From the NCBI GenBank assembly GCA_024695605.1, contig JAILHW010000044.1, positions 1-36,894 on the forward strand: DNA of 36,894 nt. The letters are read 5' to 3'. This DNA is from Lachnospiraceae bacterium (GTDB lineage Bacteria > Bacillota > Clostridia > Lachnospirales > Lachnospiraceae). A program made the translations under genes and the position numbers. Below are positions 17,488-26,969 of the stretch, piece after piece. Position 1 is the stretch's first letter; every line of letters begins with the position of its first letter. The notes beneath the pieces were generated by a model, which did no database searches, was not told where the DNA came from, and worked only from the letters and a program-made list of their open reading frames with translations.

Positions 17488-18399
17488 CTATCCTTTTGTT
17501 TTCTTCGGCGGAACGATGATGGTGACCGCCTGTCTGTTGTTTACGACCGTAACCTTTGTATGGTCTCCGCCGTATTCCCCGTCCAGAGTCCACGCCACCG
17601 GTCTTTCGGATTCAAACTCGATGCGTCCCGTCTTAAAGCAGTAGATCATATGGGTATCGATCCGGCCGCTGACCAGAGCGACCATGATCTCATTCAGCTC
17701 CATGACATTGGCGGGCTTTTTGATCAGCGTCACCTCAAAAACGCCGTCGTCCAAAAGCACATTGCTCCCGGTGATATTCTGGAAGCCGCCCACGGAAACG
17801 GAGTTGGTGATCATCCCGTACAGAAACTCATCCTCGATGAGCATGTTGTTGGCACGGATCCGGAAGCGGTAGGAGGGATAGGTTCCCACCCGCTTTGCAC
17901 CCTCCAGGATATAAGCCATATGCCCTAAGATATTTTTCATCTGCTGGTCCGTCTCGTAGGAGACGTCCGTAAACAGACCGAAGGCCGCGATATAGACAAA
18001 GGGATCGTTCTGAAAGCTTCCGATGTCCGTCTGGAAGGGCACGCCTCCTATCACGGTCTTTGCCGCCTGGAGCATATTGGGCTGGATCCCCAGGCTTTTT
18101 GCGAAATCATTGGTGGAGCCTGCCGGAATGTAGCCGATCGGGATCTTTTTTTTACGCTTCATCATTCCCGTTACGACCTCGTCCAGCGTGCCGTCTCCGC
18201 CGCTGCAGACCAGAAGATCGTACTCCGGCGCATCCTCCGCCGTCTTTTTTATGGCATCCCTGGGCTTCTGGGTCGGAAAGACCGTAACCTCAAAACGCGC
18301 CGCGGCAAACAGATCCAGGATATCTGCCAGGCTCTGCTTGATCATGGCTCTGCCCGCATGGGGATTATAGATGAACAAAACCTTTTTACTGACTTTCAC
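17488..18399 (-). CDS. Diacylglycerol kinase-family lipid kinase (YegS/DgkB-like)
   Basis: KVSKKVLFIYNPHAGRAM...DLLVCSGGDGTLDEVVTGMM...IGYIPAGSTNDFAKSLGI. GTG start at 18399 with SD GAGGA; the longer ATG (18462) lies in a terminator hairpin. Confidence 0.88.
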   Translation of the reverse strand: MKVSKKVLFIYNPHAGRAMIKQSLADILDLFAAARFEVTVFPTQKPRDAIKKTAEDAPEYDLLVCSGGDGTLDEVVTGMMKRKKKIPIGYIPAGSTNDFAKSLGIQPNMLQAAKTVIGGVPFQTDIGSFQNDPFVYIAAFGLFTDVSYETDQQMKNILGHMAYILEGAKRVGTYPSYRFRIRANNMLIEDEFLYGMITNSVSVGGFQNITGSNVLLDDGVFEVTLIKKPANVMELNEIMVALVSGRIDTHMIYCFKTGRIEFESERPVAWTLDGEYGGDHTKVTVVNNRQAVTIIVPPKKTKG

Positions 18400-18434
18400 G
18401 CTGCTTCCTCTGTTGGAAATGATTCTTTTGGAAA

Positions 18435-18460
18435 GGGCCGCTCCCTTCCGGGTGCGGCCC
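18435..18460 (-). terminator. Terminator-like hairpin downstream of the HPr/Crh-like gene
   Basis: gggccgc (18435-18441) / gcggccc (18454-18460), 12-nt loop, followed on the minus strand by TTTCC. Confidence 0.55.
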
Positions 18461-18494
18461 ATAGTTTCGGTAGTATCAACCTGCTGCTATCAAT

Positions 18495-18755
18495 TTATGC
18501 TTCCTGACCTGAGAGATACAGCTCCAGCTTTTCCACAGCCTGACCCTCGTCGGGTCCGTCCGCTTCTACCTTGACCTCTTCTCCCATATTCAGTCCGAGA
18601 CTCATCATTCCCATGATGCTCTTTGCGTTGACTCTCTTTCCTTCCGAGTGAAGATAGATCGTACTCTCATACATACTTGCCTTTTGCACCAGCATAGCGA
18701 CCGGACGGGCTTCCAGTCCTTTCTCGAGCTGAATGGTAACAGTTTTCTCAGTCAT
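18495..18755 (-). CDS. HPr-family protein lacking the active-site His (Crh-like)
   Basis: MTEKTVTIQLEKGLEARPVAMLVQKA...NAKSIMGMMSLGL. HPr fold signature with Glu at residue 15 and Ser at residue 46. Confidence 0.9.
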   Translation of the reverse strand: MTEKTVTIQLEKGLEARPVAMLVQKASMYESTIYLHSEGKRVNAKSIMGMMSLGLNMGEEVKVEADGPDEGQAVEKLELYLSGQEA

Positions 18756-18819
18756 AGCTCCTCCTACATCGTCAAATCATGCTTTCCCAAACCCATTACC
18801 CGTTTTGCTATCGTCTCTG

Positions 18820-19752
18820 CTATCTTAACCGCTCCGCTGCCAAAGAAAGCTTACGCAATCTGTGGTTGACGCCGGATTTCCCCACCGGCGGGTCAGCCAG
18901 CTTCCCCAACTCCTCCAAGGATGCTTCCGGATTCTCCAGTCTGATACAGGCCATCTGCCGAAGAGACGGCGACAGACTTGAAAGTCCTACCGTCCGCTCG
19001 ATCAGCTGGATGTCCTCCACCTGTCTGGCGGCAGCCGTTACCGTTTTGGAGATATTGGCTGCTTCACAGTTGACCTTCCGGTTGATACGCCCCCGCATAT
19101 CCTTATAGATCCTTGTGTTTTCAAATTCCAAAAGTGCCTTTCCCGCATCCACGACCTTCAGAAAATCCGCGATCCCCTCGCCGTCCTTGAGATAGATCAC
19201 CTCATGCTTCTTGCGAAGGATCTGCTTGCCCTCCAGATCAAAATCCCCCATCAGGTCCTTGATCTGTCCGGCAGTTTCCGCCGTGACTGCAGCCAGCTCC
19301 AGATGATATCCCTTGGAAGGGTCGCTCATGGAGCCGCAGGCTAAAAAATAACCCCGCAGTGCCGCCCGCCTGCAACAGCCGGATTTGATCAGTCTTTCAT
19401 CAACACACTGCTCTAAGGGATCCGTCAGCTTTAAGACGCCGCAAAGCTCCGAAAGCTGTTTTTCCCCTGTAACAGAAAGCTGATAGAAAGCGCCGGATCT
19501 GCCTTCCTGCTGCTTTTTGTGAATGCTGCGGACTTTCACACCAATCTCTACTTTAAGACTTTTCTCCAGTAATGTAAAGCATTTTCTTACCACAAATACA
19601 TTTTCGGTCGGTAAAACAAGGGCCCTTTCCCCCTCTAAGATCTCCCATCTGGCCAGGGCCGTAAGGATCGCAGCCAGCTCCGCCAGCTGGCAATGCCGCT
19701 GCCTGGGGGTATGGTCCATAAGCTCTGATTTGATCTGTGTTGAAAAAGACAT
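18820..19752 (-). CDS. whiA: DNA-binding protein WhiA
   Basis: MSFSTQIKSELMDHTPRQRHCQLAELAAIL...CCRRAALRGYFLACGSMSDPSKGYHLEL...CEAANISKTVTAAARQVEDIQLI...LADPPVGKSGVNHRLRKL. Confidence 0.95.
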   Translation of the reverse strand: MSFSTQIKSELMDHTPRQRHCQLAELAAILTALARWEILEGERALVLPTENVFVVRKCFTLLEKSLKVEIGVKVRSIHKKQQEGRSGAFYQLSVTGEKQLSELCGVLKLTDPLEQCVDERLIKSGCCRRAALRGYFLACGSMSDPSKGYHLELAAVTAETAGQIKDLMGDFDLEGKQILRKKHEVIYLKDGEGIADFLKVVDAGKALLEFENTRIYKDMRGRINRKVNCEAANISKTVTAAARQVEDIQLIERTVGLSSLSPSLRQMACIRLENPEASLEELGKLADPPVGKSGVNHRLRKLSLAAERLR

Positions 19753-19760
19753 CCTTTTCT

Positions 19761-20627
19761 CTACCTGCTTCTTTCAATGTCCCGATGGACCAGGGTAAGA
19801 CCGTAGTTTGCCCCGTCCTTCAGGCGCTCATACAGCCTGCCTGCCAGCGTCACCGAGCGGTGCTTTCCGCCGGTACAGCCGATGCCTACCACCAGACGGT
19901 ATTTCCCCTCCTTTACATAGTTGGGGATCAAAAAGGTCAGCATATCCGCCAGCTTGTCCAAAAAAGCCTCTGCCTCGGGAAAGGACAGTACGTAATCCGA
20001 AACCTCTTTGTCCAGACCCGTTTTATGCTTCAGCTCCTCGATGTAGAAGGGGTTGGGCAAAAAGCGGACATCAAAGACCAGATCCGCATCCGTGGGCAGT
20101 CCGTGTTTAAAACCGAAGGATACGATGGAAACCATCAGGGAATTGTAATCCTCACTCTTGACAAAGATCCGCTCCAATTCGGTTTTCAGATCCCTGGTCA
20201 AAAGAGAAGACGTATCAAAGACATAATCCGCCCTTTTGCGGATATCCTGTAAAATCTGCCGTTCCTTATGAATGCTGTCAACCAAAGCGCCGCTCTCCAC
20301 CTCAATGGGATGCTTGCGTCTGGTCTCCTTATACCGGCGGATCAGCGTCTCGTCGGATGCATCCATAAACAACACTTCGTAGGAAAGGTTCTGGTCCTCG
20401 AGCTCCTGCAATACCTTGCGGATATCCCCGAAGGTTTTGACCGAGCGTACATCCAGTCCCACAGCCACCTTCTGGATCTCATTGCCGGGAGAGGCAAGGA
20501 GCGCACCAAAGGTGGGCATCAGAGGTACAGGCAGATTGTCCACGCAATAATAGCCCACATCCTCCAGCATTTTCATGGCAGTGGCCTTTCCACCGCCGCT
20601 CATTCCTGTTACTACAATAAAACGCAT
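19761..20627 (-). CDS. rapZ: RapZ/YvcJ-family P-loop nucleotide-binding protein
   Basis: MRFIVVTGMSGGGKATAMKMLEDVGYYCVDNLP...GLPTDADLVFDVRFLPNPFY...VVGIGCTGGKHRSVTLAGRLYERL. Confidence 0.95.
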   Translation of the reverse strand: MRFIVVTGMSGGGKATAMKMLEDVGYYCVDNLPVPLMPTFGALLASPGNEIQKVAVGLDVRSVKTFGDIRKVLQELEDQNLSYEVLFMDASDETLIRRYKETRRKHPIEVESGALVDSIHKERQILQDIRKRADYVFDTSSLLTRDLKTELERIFVKSEDYNSLMVSIVSFGFKHGLPTDADLVFDVRFLPNPFYIEELKHKTGLDKEVSDYVLSFPEAEAFLDKLADMLTFLIPNYVKEGKYRLVVGIGCTGGKHRSVTLAGRLYERLKDGANYGLTLVHRDIERSR

Positions 20628-20653
20628 ATGAAATATCCCTTAGGACAGCCGCA

Positions 20654-21592
20654 TCAGAATTCGCCGATCCGGATCACTTCCGGCTCAAGGCGAACGCCAA
20701 GCTGTTTTTTTACCCTGTACTGAATCTCCTCCATCAGCTCTGCCACATCCTCTGCCGTGGCATTGCCGATGTTGACAATGAAGCCGCAATGCTTCTCCGA
20801 AACCTGCGCATCTCCGACGCGAAGGCCCCGCAGTCCCGCATCCATGATAAGCTTGCCTGCGAAATGTCCCTCCGGCCGCTTAAAGGTGGAGCCGGCACTG
20901 GGGTATTCCAGAGGCTGCTTTTCCTTTCTGCGCGCGGAAAGCTCCTCCATCCTGGCAAAGATCTCGTCCCGGGGCGCGGGTTTAAGGCGCATCTCGGCCT
21001 CTACCGCTACAAAGGGACGGTCCTTGATGATGCTGGTGCGGTACCCGAACTCCATGGTATCGTTATCCAGATTCAGCTCCTCGCCCATCTGATCCAGAAC
21101 CCTGACATAGCGAACGACCTGCTTCATCTCTCCGTCATAGGCGCCTGCATTCATCACGATGGCACCTCCCAGACTACCGGGGATCCCGGAGGCAAACTCC
21201 AGACCGGACAGACCGTTTTCGGCAGCCACCTTTGCCACCAGCGGCAAAGAGACCCCTGCCTGCGCAAAGAGGGTATCCCCCTCCACCCGGATGTCTGACA
21301 TCTGCCCCGAAAGCTGGAGGATCATGCCTCTGTAGCCCTTATCTCCCACCAGAAGATTGGTCCCTTTTCCGAGAATGAAATACTCCTGCCCCACCTGGCT
21401 GCAATACCGCAGGATCTCGGAAAGCGCCTGCTGCGTCGGAACCCTGACAAAGAGATCCGCTTCCCCTCCGATCCGAAAGGAGGTATGTCTGCTCATGGGC
21501 TCATGTTTTAAAATATCTTCCGCCGCAACCCGCTCTTCAAGGAATTCCAGCAGCGCATGATGTTCTCTCAAAACCGTTTCCTTCCCTCTCAA
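20654..21592 (-). CDS. murB: UDP-N-acetylmuramate dehydrogenase
   Basis: MSRHTSFRIGGEADLFV, GKGTNLLVGDKGYRGMIL, GIPGSLGGAIVMNAGAYDGEM, YPSAGSTFKRPEGHFAGKLIMDAGLRG. Confidence 0.96.
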   Translation of the reverse strand: MRGKETVLREHHALLEFLEERVAAEDILKHEPMSRHTSFRIGGEADLFVRVPTQQALSEILRYCSQVGQEYFILGKGTNLLVGDKGYRGMILQLSGQMSDIRVEGDTLFAQAGVSLPLVAKVAAENGLSGLEFASGIPGSLGGAIVMNAGAYDGEMKQVVRYVRVLDQMGEELNLDNDTMEFGYRTSIIKDRPFVAVEAEMRLKPAPRDEIFARMEELSARRKEKQPLEYPSAGSTFKRPEGHFAGKLIMDAGLRGLRVGDAQVSEKHCGFIVNIGNATAEDVAELMEEIQYRVKKQLGVRLEPEVIRIGEF

Positions 21593-22524
21593 TCCAAAAC
21601 CAGCTTGGCTGCACCGAAGATCCCTGCGTCATTTCCCAAAGTGGCAAGGACGAATTTTGCATCCCTGCTGCCATGGAATACGACCGGCTTGTAGTTTTTC
21701 TCGATATAGGAAAGCAGCACGTCTCCGGCCTTGGAAACGCCGCCTCCGATGACAAAGGCCTGGGGATTGACCACGCCTGCGATGGCTGCAAGTCCCTCAC
21801 CCAGATACTTGCCGAACTGCTCTGCCACGCGGATCGCCACCTGATCGCCGGCCTTGACCGCATCCCAGACATCCTTAGCGGAGCACTCACCGGCCTTCAA
21901 AACCGTGGGATCCGAATTTTTAGCCAGCTCTCTGTTTGCCAGTCTGACCACGCCCGTTGCGGATGCATACTGCTCCAGGCATCCGTGATTGCCGCAGCCG
22001 CAGGCCTCAGGCTCTCCGTCCTGTACATGGATATGTCCGATCTCGCCGCCGGCACCGGAGCTGCCGGTCAGGATCTGTCCGTCATTGATGATACCGCCGC
22101 CTACGCCGGTTCCCAGGGTTACCATCACAAGGGAGTCAAAGCCCTTGCCGCCGCCCTGCCACATCTCGCCGAGTGCCGCTACATTGGCATCGTTACCGGC
22201 CTTTACCTTCATCCCGGTCATCCCGGATAAGGTCTCGTTGACATTGAATACATCCCAGCCCAGGTTGACACATCTGTGCACGATACCCTTGCTGTCAACA
22301 GGACCGGGAACGCCGATGCCGATCCCGGCAACCGCCTCTTTTGCGATGCTCTTTTCTACGCATTTATCCGCCACTGCCTTTGCGATATCCGGCAGTACAT
22401 TTTCCCCGCCGTTCTCCGTTCTTGTGGGGATCTCCCACTTATCCAGCACCTGTCCGTTTGTATCAAACAGACCCATCTTAATGGTGGTGCCTCCTACATC
22501 TACTCCAAATACAAATTCTGCCAT
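21589..22524 (-). CDS. ROK-family glucokinase
   Basis: FGVDVGGTTIKMGLFD, GIGVPGPVDSKGIV, GTGVGGGIINDGQI, zinc motif CGCGNHGCLEQYAS. 4-nt overlap with murB. Confidence 0.94.
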   Translation of the reverse strand: MAEFVFGVDVGGTTIKMGLFDTNGQVLDKWEIPTRTENGGENVLPDIAKAVADKCVEKSIAKEAVAGIGIGVPGPVDSKGIVHRCVNLGWDVFNVNETLSGMTGMKVKAGNDANVAALGEMWQGGGKGFDSLVMVTLGTGVGGGIINDGQILTGSSGAGGEIGHIHVQDGEPEACGCGNHGCLEQYASATGVVRLANRELAKNSDPTVLKAGECSAKDVWDAVKAGDQVAIRVAEQFGKYLGEGLAAIAGVVNPQAFVIGGGVSKAGDVLLSYIEKNYKPVVFHGSRDAKFVLATLGNDAGIFGAAKLVLD

Positions 22525-22542
22525 GCTTTCCTTCCTCCTGTT

Positions 22543-23484
22543 TTATTCGTCGTCATCATCACGACCCTTTGCAAGTCCCTCCTGGACTCTCTTATACAGC
22601 TCCTGTGCGGCATTGTAGCCCATCTTCTTCTGACGGTGATTAACGGCTGCGGATTCACAGATCAGCGCCAGGTTTCGTCCGGGACGGATGGGGATGGTAT
22701 GGGATGCAACCTTGTTGCCCAGATAGTCCACATACTCTTCCTCCAGACCCAGTCTGTCATATTCCTTATCCTTGCTCCAGTCCTCAATGCGGATGACCAG
22801 ATCGATGCTGCTGGTATCCTTAACGGCCTGCACACCGAACAGGGTCTTGACATCCACGATACCGATACCGCGCAGCTCGATAAAGTGCTTGGTCACGCTC
22901 GGTGCCGATCCGATCAGTGTATCATCGCTAACCTTGCGGATCTCCACCACATCATCGGTCACCAGACGGTGTCCTCTTTTGATCAGCTCCAGCGCCGCCT
23001 CGGACTTACCGATACCGCTCTCACCCGTGATCAGAACGCCTTCACCGAATACATCCACCAAAACGCCATGCACGGAAATGCAGGGTGCCAGCTTGACATT
23101 GAGCCAGCGGATGATCTCCGCCGTAAAGGTGGAGGTGGCCTTCTTGGTGACCATGAGCGGGATCTTATGCTCTACGGCCTTTTCCCGAAACAGCGGATCC
23201 GGCTGCAGCTCACGGCAGAAGATGATCACCGGGATGGGATTGGACAAAAGACGCTCAAAGATCTCTTCCTTTCTTTCCTCCGGGAGTCCGTTCATATAGG
23301 TGTACTCCACGAAACCGATGATCTGTACACGGGTCGCCTCATAGTGCTCAAAATATCCCGCCAGCTGCAGGGCCGGACGGTTGATATCGGGCTGGGTAAC
23401 CTTGATGCCCTTGATGTCGATCTCGGGCGTTGCGTTTTCCAGTTTGAATTTCTCAATGATACGTGTCAGACTGATACTTGCCAT
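22543..23484 (-). CDS. hprK: HPr kinase/phosphorylase
   Basis: HGVLVDVFGEGVLITGESGIGKSEAALELIKRGHRLVTDDVVEI and ELRGIGIVDVKTLFG. Confidence 0.96.
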   Translation of the reverse strand: MASISLTRIIEKFKLENATPEIDIKGIKVTQPDINRPALQLAGYFEHYEATRVQIIGFVEYTYMNGLPEERKEEIFERLLSNPIPVIIFCRELQPDPLFREKAVEHKIPLMVTKKATSTFTAEIIRWLNVKLAPCISVHGVLVDVFGEGVLITGESGIGKSEAALELIKRGHRLVTDDVVEIRKVSDDTLIGSAPSVTKHFIELRGIGIVDVKTLFGVQAVKDTSSIDLVIRIEDWSKDKEYDRLGLEEEYVDYLGNKVASHTIPIRPGRNLALICESAAVNHRQKKMGYNAAQELYKRVQEGLAKGRDDDDE

Positions 23485-23516
23485 GGCTGTTCTCCTTTTG
23501 CGTATTTATGTTTGTA

Positions 23517-23545
23517 ATGATACCATATTTGAAACCTGCCCGCAA
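23517..23545 (-). promoter_or_regulatory. Possible sigma70-type promoter for the hprK operon
   Basis: Minus strand: TTGCGG (23540-23545), N17, TATCAT (23517-23522), upstream of SD AAAGGAG and the hprK ATG. Confidence 0.5.
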
Positions 23546-23550
23546 ATGCC

Positions 23551-25053
23551 TTACCTTCTGCGGTCGATCCCCTTTTCCTTATAGTAGCGGTCCTTCTCTT
23601 TGTACATCTCGGCATCCGCCAGCTGCTCCAGTCTCTCCACACTCTCTCCCGGATGATCTGCCGCCGCTGCATAGCCGACGGACATCGTCAGCTGCTCGAT
23701 GTTCTCACCCCTCCAGGCAGCCGCCTTTTGCAGGATCGATTCCCGAACGGCTTCCGGAACCTCGGTGTGCAGGATCATCATAAACTCATCCCCGCCGGTA
23801 CGATAGACCTTTCCGAACTTTTCGGTGGCCTCCCTAAGGCACTTTGCCGCACCTAAGATCAGCTCATCCCCGGCGGCATGTCCCATGGTATCGTTTACGG
23901 TCTTGAGGCCGTTGACATCCACGCAGAAGATCACCAGCTTTTTGGAAAGGATCCTGCCGCGATAGGTGTCCAGATCCTCGTCATAGCTTCGGCGGTTATA
24001 CAGCCTTGTCATCTCATCGGTTTCCGAGATCCTGATCAGCTGCTGTTCCCTTCTCTTTTCCTCTTCCACATTCTGAATGGTATAGATCACCCGGTTGGGG
24101 ATCCCGTCAATGGTGGCATCCACCGTAATGAACTGGGCCCGGAACCATCCGCTGACCACATCCACAAAATCGGCACTGATGCTCTTTTTCTTGGCAAGCC
24201 TTCTTCTGACGGTCTTGATATCCGTAAAGCGCATGAACTCGTCGTACTGCTCCGGTTCCACCCGGCCCTTGAGCTTTTGGTCCATAATGGTATGCCGCTG
24301 GGCATCCAGATCGATCTGGTATTTCGTACTGTTGGAATCCCGAAGAGACATCTCGGTACTGTTCTGATAATCCACAAGATTGACGTGGTCATAGATCTGC
24401 GACATGGAATCCAGAAGCTCGATCTTTTCCTCCATGTTCTTTTCATGGGCACGGATCAGCGCATTCTGGGTAAAGATCTCCTTGAAATAGGCACGGATCA
24501 GACGGAGCATGGTAAAGGTGGCTGCAAACAGGATGATGGTCTCAATGGTATAGCCTGCTGCCACGCTGGCAAAATAGGCACCCGCATGTTCAAAGTCATT
24601 GCGCACGGATGCATCATAGGCAGCCGTCATCAGCAGCGATATGAACATCACCACATAGTTGACGATCAATGCATAAAAGTAAATCCCCGTATCGCAGAAT
24701 AATAAACTCAGCACAGGCACGATACACCAGCCCAGGCTGATATTGACATGGGTATAGGACATATAAACCTGCAGAATATCCAATGCGATCAGCGCAAACA
24801 AAGCGGTACGCCGCTCCTTGGAATACAGCTTGTAAAAGATAAAATGCAGCAGTGCAAGGCCCAGGCAGAGCCCTGTGATGATGGCGCAGGATCTGTAGGT
24901 GACATCCTGAAAAAAGCCTGCCTTTACTCCCACCGCAAGCGCCGGCCCCATGATGGCAAACAGCCACAACGCCGTATTCAGGGACTTATTGACCCTGCTG
25001 CGATTCTCTGTCAGAAAGTCCTCAAATTCCCGGACGCTCTGTTCCTTCTTCAT
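23551..25053 (-). CDS. Membrane-anchored diguanylate cyclase (GGDEF)
   Basis: Several N-terminal TM segments. C-terminal [19 protein letters not shown]...[14 protein letters not shown]. Overlaps the uvrC stop (ATGA). Confidence 0.92.
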   Translation of the reverse strand: MKKEQSVREFEDFLTENRSRVNKSLNTALWLFAIMGPALAVGVKAGFFQDVTYRSCAIITGLCLGLALLHFIFYKLYSKERRTALFALIALDILQVYMSYTHVNISLGWCIVPVLSLLFCDTGIYFYALIVNYVVMFISLLMTAAYDASVRNDFEHAGAYFASVAAGYTIETIILFAATFTMLRLIRAYFKEIFTQNALIRAHEKNMEEKIELLDSMSQIYDHVNLVDYQNSTEMSLRDSNSTKYQIDLDAQRHTIMDQKLKGRVEPEQYDEFMRFTDIKTVRRRLAKKKSISADFVDVVSGWFRAQFITVDATIDGIPNRVIYTIQNVEEEKRREQQLIRISETDEMTRLYNRRSYDEDLDTYRGRILSKKLVIFCVDVNGLKTVNDTMGHAAGDELILGAAKCLREATEKFGKVYRTGGDEFMMILHTEVPEAVRESILQKAAAWRGENIEQLTMSVGYAAAADHPGESVERLEQLADAEMYKEKDRYYKEKGIDRRR

Positions 25054-26966
25054 GCGTGTTCTCCTCCCTCGTCTGTTTCCCCCTTATGAAAATAAGCATA
25101 GATCTCCTCGGCACAGGCCGGCGTGATCTCAGGAATGGCCGCAAGCTCCTCAATGCCTGCAAGACGGATCTGCTCCAGGGAATCAAACCGGCGCATCAGC
25201 GCCTTTCTCCTGGCAGGTCCCACGGATCTGATCTCATCGAGAATGGATTTTACAGACGCCTTCCCTCTAAGGGATCTGTGATACTCGATGGCAAACCGGT
25301 GTGCCTCATCCTGGATCCGCGTGATCAGTAAAAACCCTTCGGAATGGGTATCGATGGGCACCTCTTTGTTATTATAATACAACCCTCTTGTTCTGTGGTG
25401 ATCATCCTTTACCATCCCGCAGACCGGAATGGAAAGACCCAGCTCAGAAAGCACCTGAAGACAGATATTGACCTGCCCTCTTCCGCCGTCCATGAGCAAA
25501 AGATCCGGAAATCTGGTAAAGCTTCCGTAAGCGATGTCTAACTTTTTTTCCTCCCGCTCTGCGCGCTCCTCAAGGCCGTGCACAAATCGTCTGGTCAGAA
25601 CCTCCTTCATGGAGGCATAATCGTTGGGGCCCTCCACGGTCTTGATCCGGAATTTCCGGTAGTCGCTCCTTCTTGGTTTGCCATCTACAAACACCACCAT
25701 GGAGCCCACGGATTCGAAGCCGCTGGTATTGGAAATATCAAAGGCCTCCATCCTGCTGATACCCGAAAGGCCGATCAGATCACCGATCTGGGCCACGGCA
25801 CCCAGGGTGCGCTCCTGCTCCCTCTTGATACGCTCCTTATCCTGGGAAAGCACCAGGGCCGCATTCTTTTTGGCAAGCTCCACCAGCTTTTCCTTCTGTC
25901 CGATCTTGGGAACCTCAAAATAGACGCGGCTGTCCTTTCTCTGGGAAAGCCACTGCTCCAGGAGCGGAATGTCCTCGATCTCTTCGGAAAGCAGGATCGT
26001 CCTGGGCAGGTAGGGCGTGCCGGAATAGTACTGCTTCACAAAGCTGCCCAGCGCCTCCGAGGGACTCTCGTTATCCGTATTTTTCATGTAGTAATGCTCC
26101 CGGCCGATGAGCTTTCCGTCCCTGACAAAGAAGACCTGCACCACCATTGCCGCATCATCCGCGGCCAGTGCGATCACATCCTTGTCCTCACCGCCGGAGT
26201 CCGTGATCTTCTGCTTTTGGGCCACCGCCTTGACAGAGGTTAACAGATCCCGCCAGCGGATGGCCTCCTCAAACTCCATATTCTCCGAAGCCGCCTGCAT
26301 CCTGGTCTCCAGATCCTTCAAAACGGGCGCATAGTTTCCACCCAGAAAATCCAGGGCCTTTTTCACGTTCCCTGCATACTCCTCCTTGCTGATCAGTCCG
26401 ATGCAGGGCGCCATGCACTGGTGCATATGATAGTTCAGACAGGCACGCTCTCCCGTAGGCAGGGCAAAGCCGCCTTCCTTGCCGCTCTCACAGACCAGTT
26501 TTTTGGAACAGGTCCGGATCTTGTACAGCTTTGTCAAAAGCTCAATGGTATCCTTTACCACCGTCGCTCCGGTAAAGGGCCCGAAGTATTTCGATCTGTC
26601 CTTTTTCATGGTGCGGGAAAACAGGACTCTCGGAAAGTCCTCCGCCAAAGTCACCTTGATGTAAGGGTAGGTTTTATCGTCCTTCAGCAGGGTATTGTAT
26701 TTCGGCCGATGCTCCTTGATGAGATTGTTCTCAAGGACCAGGGCCTCCAATTCGGAATCCGTCAGGATGTATTCAAAGTGATCGATGAGGGACACCATCT
26801 TTTGGATCTTCGGTGTCTTTTTGGTGCTTTCACGGAAGTAGGAATGCACGCGCCGATTCAGACTGATGGCCTTTCCCACATAGAGAATGGCATCAGAGGC
26901 ATCGTGCATAATGTAAACTCCCGGAAGATCCGGGAGTTTTTTTAACTCTTCCTGAATGTCAAACAT
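25050..26966 (-). CDS. uvrC: Excinuclease ABC subunit C
   Basis: [35 protein letters not shown] (GIY-YIG), UVR region, [21 protein letters not shown]-terminal HhH. Confidence 0.96.
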   Translation of the reverse strand: MFDIQEELKKLPDLPGVYIMHDASDAILYVGKAISLNRRVHSYFRESTKKTPKIQKMVSLIDHFEYILTDSELEALVLENNLIKEHRPKYNTLLKDDKTYPYIKVTLAEDFPRVLFSRTMKKDRSKYFGPFTGATVVKDTIELLTKLYKIRTCSKKLVCESGKEGGFALPTGERACLNYHMHQCMAPCIGLISKEEYAGNVKKALDFLGGNYAPVLKDLETRMQAASENMEFEEAIRWRDLLTSVKAVAQKQKITDSGGEDKDVIALAADDAAMVVQVFFVRDGKLIGREHYYMKNTDNESPSEALGSFVKQYYSGTPYLPRTILLSEEIEDIPLLEQWLSQRKDSRVYFEVPKIGQKEKLVELAKKNAALVLSQDKERIKREQERTLGAVAQIGDLIGLSGISRMEAFDISNTSGFESVGSMVVFVDGKPRRSDYRKFRIKTVEGPNDYASMKEVLTRRFVHGLEERAEREEKKLDIAYGSFTRFPDLLLMDGGRGQVNICLQVLSELGLSIPVCGMVKDDHHRTRGLYYNNKEVPIDTHSEGFLLITRIQDEAHRFAIEYHRSLRGKASVKSILDEIRSVGPARRKALMRRFDSLEQIRLAGIEELAAIPEITPACAEEIYAYFHKGETDEGGEHA

Positions 26967-26969
26967 CTG

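Noticed and set aside
22276-23517. 413-aa plus-strand ORF opposite hprK/glk
   Set aside because: Antisense to two well-supported genes and without domain motifs.
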